From: Jimgerdemannia flammicorona
Lineage: Eukaryota > Mucoromycota > Endogonomycetes > Endogonales > Endogonaceae
DNA: 12,514 bases
Assembly: GCA_003990745.1 (NCBI GenBank)
Contig: RBNI01005477.1
Coordinates: forward strand, 1-12,514
Reading direction: 5' to 3'
Each line of letters starts with the position of its first letter. The first letter of the stretch is position 1. This document shows, piece after piece, positions 1 to 6,814 of this stretch. A program made the translations under genes and the position numbers. The notes beneath the pieces are model-generated. The model worked only from the letters and a program-made list of their open reading frames with translations, was not told the DNA's origin and searched no databases.

Positions 1-379
1 CCGACGAAAGACCACTTTGTCTAACACTATTGCCACCCTCTCACCACTCTGCTCACAGATCCTCACCACCAAACCTCGACGTTGGCCCCCCTGAGGACCC
101 CCAACCCACCCACCAACCAGTCAGCAAATCCCCCAATAACCCTTCCCATCTCAACACCTTCTCCCACAGCCCCAGCCGCTGTTCCTCCTCAAATACAAAA
201 AGCCAATGACCTGCTAGTCCTACCCATATTGCTAGTACCCACCCTACAGTGAGCCAACTATTACCCACCCCACCCACAAGCCAGGACCTCAAGTCCTCCC
301 ATCGATCTCCCTCCCCCACCAGCCTATGCCCCACACCCAGGTGATCTCCTATCTCAGCCCAAAAGTCCCCCAAAACCTT

Positions 380-570
380 GCACTCTCCTAGCCAATGTTC
401 TGGCATCTGTACCTGACCCCCAGCTCTCCTAACATCAAAGCACTCCTTACAGTCAAATTGTCCACTATCTACCAAATGCCCTGTATGGAAATTCAGCATG
501 ACATTTCTCCACAACATTCTCCACCATAACACCCAGAACTTGGGGGGAAGCTACCTCCATACCTCTGTGC
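380..570 (-). other. zf-RVT-type C-terminal zinc motif of ORF2, copy A
   Basis: Downstream of the RT, the translation reads LPPKFWVLWWRMLWRN, then CKEC, 14 residues, H, 4 residues, C (HWLGEC). This is the pattern of the zinc-binding reverse-transcriptase tail (Pfam zf-RVT; typical core W.LPPK...W....N....C..C....H....C). Copy C keeps the same spacing (CEEC, 14 residues, HWLEEC, near 12048-12120). In LINEs this tail binds template RNA or target DNA. The stretch is open from 550 down to 55. A TAG just before LPPKF (551-553) is present in both copies. Confidence 0.8.
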
Positions 571-1189
571 TCCAAGACCAGATCCCTGCCTAGTCCCACT
601 CCTCACCGATCTCTGCCACCTGCCAGCCACTTGGCCAAAGATCCTGGCCAGGCCCCTGCTGGCACTCTACTCCCTCCCCGATATCGAACGTAGCAAGTGG
701 AGCACCTCCTAGGAGCAATCTATCCCAATGCCACATATTAGGCCCCCACACTTCCTCCCTCTCATTGCCCTGCCAGCGCAGGCCAATACAGTGTGCTCCA
801 TCAGCCATATCCCACCAAAAGCCCTTAAACCACAGTCGCCGAATTCCATTCAGCCCCACCAAAGAGAGCAGATCACCAGAGGACCCCCAAGGAGATGTTC
901 GCATCTCCCATATCTTCTGCATTAGAGGCACCCAACTCCCGCCCTGCAGTTCCACAGCTCTTTTCAACCACCAGGCTCGTAAGCAGTGCAGCCTCTTAGG
1001 AAAGTCCACCAGCCCAAGGCCTCCCCTGACCACCAGCCTCGCAAGAGTATCCCAACTGATCTGGGACCTCCTCTCTGCCCAAATCCAATCCCTAGCCATT
1101 TTCATCAGCTTCTTCACTACCCATGCTGGGAAGTCAAGGTGATATGCTACATACCACAGCTTGGGGAACCAATAAATATTCAGAATTGA

Positions 1190-2230
1190 CACTCACCCTG
1201 CTAGAGAGATATGGCGACCTCCCTATCCTCAAAGGGCCTCCCCCCAAATGGTCACCCTGCTCTCCCACCACCCTCGTGGCAAGACAGAACCATATACAGA
1301 GAGGAAGATAGCCAAATACTGCACCACCTCACCAGTAGGGACAATTGTTCCAATGACGTCTCCACCCACTAGCCCATTCCCTAGCACCATTGTCTCACAC
1401 TTATGCCAGTTGAGCTTCACCCCCGAGTGGGTCTCATACCATTCCACAGTCTCCTGTAGCACTGCTACATCTGCCACATTCCCAAGTCCAACCACCATAT
1501 CATCAGCAAAGACCCCCACCTTCCACACTATACTATATATAGAGAGCCCTGCCACCTTCCAGCGAATCCTATCCATCAATGGCTCCAGTGAAAGGGCATA
1601 AAGGATAGGGGACAGAGGGTCCCCCTGAGGAACTCCTCTTCCCAAGGAAAATGCCCTCCCACGGTGACCATTACACATCAGAGCTGCCTGACTGCTCTCC
1701 AGCAGACTCACCATAGAGGTGCTAAACCATGAGGGGACTCCAATTCAATCCAACACCTTGCCCAGCCACACCCGCCGTACACGGTCATAGGCCTTCTCCT
1801 GGTCCAAAAAGACCAACCTTCCATCCAGGCCACAGGTCTGGGCCCCTTCAATTACACCATGAACCCACGCAGTCCCATCTCTTATAAGTCTGCCCACAAC
1901 AAAGCCCCGCTGCTCCTCCCCCAGCACCTGTTGGGCAACTCTCTGCAGCCTTGCGACAATCACCTTAGTGACCATCTTCCTGTCCATGTCCAGAAGCATA
2001 ATCGGCCTCCAGTTCTTCCAGTCTTCTCTCCGCCCCTTGTCTTTGTACAGTAAGGCCACCAGCCCGAGATCCTACTCCCCCACCCACTCACCGCTCTGAA
2101 GGACATGGTCACAGAGAGCAGCCATCTCACCCAAAACTCCAGGGACATTAACCATCTTCTTCTAGAAGTCCCATGGCAATCCATCCTCTCCAGGTGCCAT
2201 CCCTAGTTTAGTTGCCACCAGGACACTCTG
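1190..2230 (-). other. Reverse transcriptase domain of ORF2, copy A
   Basis: The reading frame shows the RT series in order: KLGMAPGEDGLPWDF (near 2200), WRPIMLLDMDRK (near 2010), RGFVVGRLIRDG (near 1905), motif A FLDQEKAYD (about 1810-1784), motif B RGVPQGDPLSPILY (about 1639), motif C FADDMVV (1510 leftward) and motif D SGVKLNWHKC. The two aspartates of FADD and the one in FLDQ are the polymerase metal ligands, and all are kept. Five stops fall inside or at the end of this block (2162-2164, 2072-2074, 1745-1747, 1229-1231, 1223-1225), so no full domain could be translated. Copy C has Gln or Arg codons where A has the 2072-2074, 1745-1747 and 1229-1231 stops. Confidence 0.93.
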
Positions 2231-2930
2231 AATCTCTTCCCTCTGCACTGGTAAGATCAAATCCCCCAGTCCAGCTACTGGTGGCAGCTCCCACTCTTCC
2301 AGTGTGTCAGCAATCTCTGCTTCATCAGCACCCCCTTCTCCCTCACTCTACAAGCCCTGCCATCTCTCCTTCAACACCCCTAAGATTTGTTGTGTGCCAT
2401 GTACCATATCCCCATCAGCATCCAGGACTCCATCTCACCAATGTCGCACTCTCCTGGCTTTGAGAAGTCTTGATAAGTATCCAGTAGGCCGCTCACCCTC
2501 CTCAAGCCCCTGCTACCGTAGTCTAGCAGCCATGCCCTGCATATGAGTCTCCTCCTCTTCTCTCAACACCTGTTGTAGTTCCACAATCTCCAATTTCGCC
2601 CTCTTGATCCTCCAGTCCTCCACCCCATCAACAGTAAGCAGATCCACCCAATCCATTTGTAATCTCCTCAGCCTGTTGGAAGCACACCTCGTGCGCCTCC
2701 TCCGCTGCCTCCCAGCTTCCCTACCAGCCTCTCCCCAATAAACCCTCGCAGCCTCTTTCAATCTCATCCAGCGGACAGCCACAGGCAAACCCTCGTGCCG
2801 CCAGGTAAAAACTTGTGCCTGAATATCCACCACCCACAATTCCCACAACCCCTTCTCAGCTAGCAGGGAGGAGTTAAGGCACCAATGTCCGGGTCCATCT
2901 CCACTCCCCCCAAACTGCCCCTGCCTCAAA

Positions 2931-3619
2931 AGTCCCCAGTGATCAGACCATGGGCACCACTCCACCTCCAATGTCTTCCAAACATCCGACCCCCAGCACT
3001 CTGCCGCCAGAATCCAATCAATCCTTGTGCCCAAGCCATTCACCCAATGTGTGTAGACCTTTGCGTCCCCCCACCTTGTTCTGCCCATATCCCCCAATGA
3101 GCTCAACATCTCTACCTCTTCCCACGCATCCAGACCTCCACTTCTGCCCCCGGCACTCCTCCCTCCATCAGTCCTGTCTAGATGCTGATCCCGAACCATA
3201 TTAAAATCCCCACTGAGCACATCGACCCCTTCCTCCAAAAGAATACCCTCCTCCAGCAGCTCCCTAATCCATGCAATCCTCTCACCCCTAGCCACAGGGC
3301 AGTAGCAAGAGCCCACCTTCACTGATTCCCACCCTGGCTGATGCCAATTTCCCCAGACCAAGTGATCACCCCAGCTCCTGATTTCCCCCAATTCGCCTCT
3401 ACCCTTCCTCACCAAGATCGCCACCTTTCCAAACCAAGCCATGGCCCCACCCCATTCCCTAGTCCACTCTACCCGATCGTCCTCATCCTCACATCGAACA
3501 TCCTGCAGTAAAAAGAGATCAGCCTCCAATCCCCTGAGCCAAGTAAAAATGTTCTTGTGCCGCCCAGAACCCCGTAACCCATTCACATTCAACGAGAAAA
3601 TGTTGGTTGTACTATTCAT
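2931..3619 (-). other. EEP (APE-type) endonuclease domain of ORF2, copy A
   Basis: This N-terminal part of ORF2 is uninterrupted. It has the ordered landmarks of LINE endonucleases: Asn in SLNVNGL (residues 9-15), an acidic metal-ligand position in LLQDVR (Asp40), GDFN (137-140), RIDWIL (199-204) and the catalytic SDH (225-227). In the family these residues coordinate Mg2+ and cut one DNA strand, usually at T-rich/A-rich junctions. The Asp at residue 40 replaces the Glu normally seen in LLQE. The homologous residue in copy C is also Asp (LQQDV), so this is a trait of the family rather than damage to one copy. Confidence 0.88.
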
Positions 3620-3650
3620 AAGGAATAATGATATATCTTGGTCCCATCCT
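3620..3650 (-). other. 31-nt intercistronic gap, ORF1 to ORF2, copy A
   Basis: The gap runs from the ORF1 TAG (3651-3653) to the ORF2 ATG (3619-3617). ORF2 lies in a different frame from ORF1. Copy C has a gap of the same length (8852-8882) and shares the end CATTATTCCTTAT. A constant short gap suggests that ORF2 was translated by termination and reinitiation, or by an upstream-dependent mechanism. This is inference. Confidence 0.65.
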
Positions 3651-5685
3651 CTACAAGTCCTCAGTCCGCTCCTCCCGTACCAAGTCCAAGTCATGTTCAG
3701 CAGCCAGCTCCCTCTCCCCTGCTTCCTGTACTGCCAATGCTCCCAGAAGTTCTACCATTGCCCCATCTTCACGCTCCTCAAACTCCTCGCGATACTCCAT
3801 ACAAGCCTCCTGCCAGAGCCACAAGCCATGATGCTCTGCCCAACAGTAGGCCGCCCACTCACCAGCAACTGCCCCAAGTTCTGCCCTCCTCACCTCATCA
3901 ACCTCATACCCCTCCTCCTCCAGGAAAATACCCAGAATCTCCACCTTCAGTGCCTCCACCATTCCATCATCACGCAGAATCCTTGCCCAATGCTCCTCAG
4001 GCATCGCTCGCAAGTCTACCTCTCCCAAAGCTTCTTCTGTGAGATTGTCCATCACCTTGCGCATCCACAACAGGTTCCCCACCTCCTTCCCTCCTGGGGT
4101 CCCTGGCCGCCCTGCTTCCAGCATCGTGGTGTCAGCTCCTACACTGGCAGCCTTATCCCACTCCTCCTCAGGAACATCCACCAGCTCATCCTTGCCAACT
4201 GCCACCACCTGACCCCCTTGCCCTACATCAGGAACCCCAAAGTGCACCTGCTGGGCCCCCTTCATCCTCATATCCTCCATCGGTCTTCTCTTCCCAACTG
4301 GGCCCCTCCTGATAAGTGGGGGGGGGGGTGGCATCCAACTCTGGCTCCCACACTTTGAAGGTACCATCAGTGAAATGGTCCTTGCCCTGCACCCCCCCAG
4401 CCCCTGCCTCCCTCGTCTCCACTTCCTCTCCTCCTTTTCCAGCCCAGACACTGGCTCCAGTGCCTCCAGACTCCTCGGTTCCAACTGTCGTCTTCTTCAT
4501 CTCTCCTGTCATACTTGCCAACAGCTCTCTCTGCCTCTTGCATCCCTGGGCCTACTCCCACTGCTTCTTATCCATACAGACACGCTTCCCGCCTACAACC
4601 TCCAGATGTGTCGACTCCTCGTACAATTTCCAGGCCTTCGCCCTCCTCTCCACAGCACCCCCCAACTCCTCCAGCACCTCCAACAAGTCCTCCTCCTCCT
4701 CTTCACTCCCCTTCACCCTCGACACCTTGCAGACAAAAGCCCCCCACATCAGCACCGAGGGCCAGTCCCTCTCCTTCCCTGTGGCCTCCTTTCCCACTAG
4801 CTGAATCCTGACATCCACATCTCCCATCCTGATCATAGTCCCCTCCCACACCTGAAAGCCAACATCCACTATGTCGCCATACTCAATCATCACCTCCTCC
4901 ACCCTCTTCCTTGTCTCCTCCTTAGTCACTATAGGCACCCCCTTCACCAGAAGCTGCACCACCCTGGGGTCCCATTACAAGCACCACACCATGGGGACCA
5001 CCACCTCCCCCACCACAATGCCAGTCTTCAGCGCCTCATCCAGTGGACCCACCTCCTCAAAGCCCACCTCGACCCCCTCCAGACCCTTCAAGAACTTCAC
5101 TGAAGCCGCCCCAGCCACCTGCTTTGAAACAAGCCCCAGAACCATCCTCACTGTCACTGCCAAGCCCCGGAAGCACAAGGTTACCGCAAACTCTGAGATC
5201 GATTTCTTGAGTAATGGGGCCACCGCCAGCCCCATCACACCATCGGCCAGGTCCCCCTTCCGCATCAGGAACCCCTGCCCCACCTGGCCATCAGCCATCA
5301 CATCTCTTTTTTTTGCCAGATTTGCTATCACACCCCCATCAGCAGTCCTGCCACTACCCCCAGCAGTCCCTCCACTTCCCCCACCTCCAGCCAGCGAAGT
5401 CCCAGCTCCCTCAGCATCCACAGCCTTCAGCTTCCCCTTCCCTCCAACCTGATCCCTGTGGGCTCCCATCGGCCAACCCCCAGTCCTCAGCGTATCTGCA
5501 AAGCTCCGCCCCTGCTGCCCTCCAGCCCCCCCACCAGTGCCGCTGCCACTACCTGAGCTGCCCAGTCCACTCAACCCACTGAAAGACCCCATCCCCAGTC
5601 CATGTCTCTTCCCAACATGCTGCCAGTCGAAAGCCCCAGGTCCACTCAACCTGGTATGCACCTCGGCTTGCTTGCTGCTTGACAT
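3651..5685 (-). pseudogene. ORF1 of copy A: RRM-like nucleic-acid-binding protein, broken by 2 stops and 1 frameshift
   Basis: ORF1 proteins of LINEs bind the element RNA in the cytoplasm and form the retrotransposition particle. The start is ATG 5685-5683 (MSSSKQAEVH), because copy C has its ATG at the same place. The N-terminal 110 or so residues are Gly/Ser-rich and low-complexity. Residues about 240-297 look like an RRM: VVQLLVKGVP resembles the first strand, then a Glu/Arg-rich helix, EYGDIVDV and GDVDVRIQLV. The C-terminal third is acidic and probably helical. No CCHC zinc knuckle is visible. Breaks: TAA at 4975-4977 (codon 237; copy C has AGG), TAG at 4552-4554 (codon 378; copy C has AGG), and one extra C in an 11-C run at 4318-4328. 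With that base removed the frame gives 677 codons, against 678 in copy C. The RRM assignment is by eye. Confidence 0.88.
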
Positions 5686-5766
5686 TTTCTTAGTATCTTT
5701 CTCCAATAAACGACTTGAAAGTGTGTTGTAAAAGTGTGTGTAATGTGAATTGTAGTGGAGAAAGAT
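5686..5766 (-). other. 5' leader (UTR) of copy A, 81 nt
   Basis: This is the sequence between the shared 5' terminus (ATCTTTCTCC on the minus strand) and the ORF1 ATG at 5685-5683. Copy C has a leader of exactly the same length (6734-6814) and copy B one of 80 nt (6103-6024). All three share the CTTTCTCC start, a CACTTT..AA block and TTATTGG shortly before the start codon. LINE 5' ends usually carry an internal promoter. I see no specific promoter element, so that role is inferred from the family. Confidence 0.7.
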
Positions 5767-6103
5767 ACTGCTTCCCCTTCCCTCCTGTCTACCTGTTATT
5801 AACACTCACTGGCCAACCTCCAGCCTTTAGCATAACTGTAAAGCTCCTTCCCTTCTACCCTCCAGCCTCTCCACCAGTACTGCTTCCACTGCCTGAGCTA
5901 TCCTGCTCACTCAGACCACTGAAAGACTCCATCCCAAGCCCATACCCCCATCTGACATATTGCCAGTCAAAGGCCCCAGATCCATCTGACTTAGTACATA
6001 TATCTGCTTATGCTGGTTACTATAACTTTAGTATCTTTTGCCAATAAACAGGTTGAAAGTGTATTGTGAAGTTTGTGTTATATGAGTGGTAGTGGAGAAA
6101 GAT
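5767..6103 (-). mobile_element. LINE copy B: 5' fragment cut off by insertion of copy A
   Basis: This is a third copy of the element's first 330 bases or so, in the same orientation as A. Reading leftward from 6103 it starts with the shared CATCTTTCTCCACTA, continues through an 80-nt leader, and enters ORF1 at 6023, where ATG has become ATA. It then follows ORF1 with a motif order like copy C (GGGCCTTTGACTGGCA, GAAGGGAAGGAGCTTT, GGCTGGCCAGTGAG) up to GGAAGGGGAAGCAG, ending at 5768. There the 5' end of A begins at once. Stops and the lost start show that it is old. Copies truncated at the 3' side are not made by reverse transcription, which loses 5' ends. Interruption by a later insertion is therefore the simplest explanation. 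Confidence 0.82.
5768..6023 (-). pseudogene. ORF1 fragment of copy B (first ~85 codons)
   Basis: This is homologous to the Gly/Ser-rich N-terminus of ORF1 in copies A and C, for example the DNA matching SGPGAFDWQH and FSGLSGLGSSGSG. The start codon is ATA (6023-6021), and the frame has stop codons such as TAG where the other copies read CAG in AGGQQGR. The fragment ends at the junction with copy A, at a point matching the GKGK of ORF1 in A. It codes for nothing functional. Confidence 0.75.
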
Positions 6104-6265
6104 GCCACCCCTCTATTCTCCACTCTGCCTTTCCTCCCCCATTGCTTGTCATCCAATATGACATGGTCTGATGGCTACATCAATAGTCTGATAAGACTTT
6201 ACATACAGCTTTGCTTTGTTTTGGTTTCTTAGCAACTGCCCAATAATCAATTATCATTTGAAAGA

Positions 6266-6278
6266 ATGGTTTTATCAT

Positions 6279-6282
<4 letters not shown>
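6266..6282. repeat. 17-bp target-site duplication, left copy
   Basis: ATGGTTTTATCATTCTT, identical to 6360-6376. The match ends exactly at 6265 (A versus G at 6359) and on the other side at the T tract. Confidence 0.75.
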
Positions 6283-6358
<76 letters not shown>

Positions 6359-6359
6359 G
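6283..6359 (-). mobile_element. Poly(A)-tail-only retrotransposition scar (seen as poly-T on + strand)
   Basis: The insert is T30, one A (6313), T41, then AACAG. It is flanked by a perfect 17-bp direct repeat (6266-6282 and 6360-6376). Read on the minus strand it is CTGTT followed by about 72 A. Poly(A) next to a target-site duplication of 15-20 bp is the signature of target-primed reverse transcription. Here nothing but the tail and perhaps 5 nt of body was copied. The nick inferred on the plus strand is CTT|AATA, close to the L1 endonuclease preference TTTT|AA. The alternative is an assembly artefact at a homopolymer, with the 17 bp duplicated by a bad join. Confidence 0.65.
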
Positions 6360-6376
6360 ATGGTTTTATCATTCTT
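6360..6376. repeat. 17-bp target-site duplication, right copy
   Basis: ATGGTTTTATCATTCTT, identical to 6266-6282, followed by AATACC. The pair brackets the poly-T insert. Confidence 0.75.
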
Positions 6377-6487
6377 AATACCATCTCAAATACTAGTTTT
6401 ACTCTAAGTCCTCCTTGAAGGCCATACTGCCCATACACACCATACAATGTTTAAAAATATGAAAAATCACTGGACAACCTCTGGCAC

Positions 6488-6611
6488 AAGACTCTAGGCC
6501 TGATGCCTGCATACCTATGCTCTATGATACCTGTATACCTCTGCTCACTTCACTCACTCCAGTGCCAAGGCTCTACTCTGCTCCAGTTATAAGACTCTAG
6601 GCCTGATGTCT
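6488..6611. repeat. 21-bp imperfect direct repeat around an 82-bp segment
   Basis: AAGACTCTAGGCCTGATGCCT at 6488-6508 recurs at 6591-6611 with one change (C to T). The 82 bases between them contain smaller echoes (ATACCTATGCTC and ATACCTCTGCTC). There is no poly(A), so this may be a tandem duplication with decay or the target-site duplication of a short tail-less insertion. I cannot tell which. Confidence 0.6.
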
Positions 6612-6665
6612 AAACTTTCAGGTGCTGATGATTTTTAGGTTTTTAAACCTATAAGTGACAATCAT

Positions 6666-6686
6666 ATGATGATACATGATCATCAT
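6666..6686. repeat. Short inverted repeat (8-bp stem, 5-nt loop)
   Basis: ATGATGAT at 6666-6673 pairs with ATCATCAT at 6679-6686 around ACATG. It lies 48 bp upstream of the copy C 5' end. It is AT-rich and may be chance. No function is claimed. Confidence 0.4.
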
Positions 6687-6733
6687 TGGTCTAGTTTTAT
6701 TTTTAGCATTTGTTTATATATGTATAACATCAC

Positions 6734-6814
6734 ATCTTTCTCCTTTACAATTTATGTTATACATACTTTTACTACACACTTTCAAGTTGTTTATTGGAGA
6801 AAGGTACTAAGGGA
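6734..6814 (+). other. 5' leader (UTR) of copy C, 81 nt
   Basis: This begins ATCTTTCTCCTTTAC and runs to the ORF1 ATG at 6815. Its length equals that of the copy A leader, and the blocks CACACTTTCAAG and GTTTATTGGAGAAAG are shared with A. The sequence before 6734 does not match the flanks of A or B, which fixes the 5' end. Confidence 0.7.

Larger units (their letters stand above)
1..3619 (-). pseudogene. ORF2 of copy A: endonuclease-reverse transcriptase, partial at window edge, 11 or more stops
   Basis: ORF2 nicks target DNA and reverse-transcribes the element RNA at the nick. The start is ATG 3619-3617 (MNSTTNIFSLNVNGL), 31 nt after the ORF1 stop. The EEP endonuclease fills residues 1-230: NVNGL, LLQD with Asp40 where Glu is usual, GDFN at 137-140, RIDWIL at 199-204 and SDH at 225-227. 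RT landmarks follow: KLGMAPGEDGL, WRPIMLLD, motif A FLDQEKAYD near 1810, motif B RGVPQGDPLSP near 1639, motif C FADD at 1499-1510, then SGVKLNWHKC. After the thumb comes LPPKF and CxxC-x14-H-x4-C, a zf-RVT motif. The frame is continuous from 3619 to about 115, but with stops at 2513-2515, 2435-2437, 2348-2350, 2162-2164, 2072-2074, 1745-1747, 1229-1231, 1223-1225, 1193-1195, 590-592 and 551-553. One extra base between about 70 and 115 shifts the end. No RNase H domain is seen. Confidence 0.93.
1..5766 (-). mobile_element. LINE (L1-like non-LTR retrotransposon), copy A, 3' end outside window
   Basis: Reading leftward from 5766, this copy has a short 5' leader, ORF1 (5685-3651), a 31-nt gap and ORF2 (3619 to beyond base 1). 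The order RRM-like ORF1, EEP endonuclease, reverse transcriptase, CCHC zinc motif is that of L1-clade LINEs. The 5' boundary is set by the shared start ATCTTTCTCC, found in all three copies at the point where their upstream sequences diverge. On the upstream side it abuts ORF1 sequence of copy B. The 3' UTR and poly(A) tail are not in the window. Stops and frameshifts in both ORFs make it non-autonomous, but it is the best-preserved copy and keeps many CpG sites. Sampled identity to copy C is near 80% by eye. Confidence 0.93.
6104..6733. other. Non-coding spacer between the divergent LINE 5' ends
   Basis: This is AT-rich sequence unrelated to the LINE copies, lying between the 5' ends of B (6103, leftward) and C (6734, rightward). 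It holds a long T tract with flanking 17-bp repeats, a 21-bp imperfect direct repeat (6488-6508 and 6591-6611) and a short hairpin at 6666-6686. The only long reading frame, read leftward from 6447, is a poly-lysine artefact of the T tract. I see no gene or RNA here. It is probably old host intergenic DNA, or remains of elements too decayed to recognise. Confidence 0.7.

Noticed and set aside
3620..3694. Upstream ATG (3694) in the ORF2 frame, overlapping ORF1
   Set aside because: Copy C has an ATG here too, but the frame closes almost at once and the residues are not conserved. The start at 3619 begins the conserved NSTTNIFSLNVN block.
3441..4358. 305-codon open frame on the plus strand
   Set aside because: It lies antisense to ORF1/ORF2 of copy A, and its Pro/Ser/Leu/His-rich composition is what the complement of a G-rich coding strand gives. 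It is a shadow frame.
5686..5805. N-terminal extension of copy A ORF1 up to 5805
   Set aside because: The frame is open, but it runs through the leader of A and into copy B. Copy C has no matching extension.
6247..6447. Short protein with a long lysine run (minus strand)
   Set aside because: It is produced by translating the poly-T tract. There is no support as a gene.
6104..6733. Bidirectional promoter or host gene in the spacer
   Set aside because: I see no open frame, splice pattern or clear promoter element. The position between two 5' ends alone is not enough evidence.
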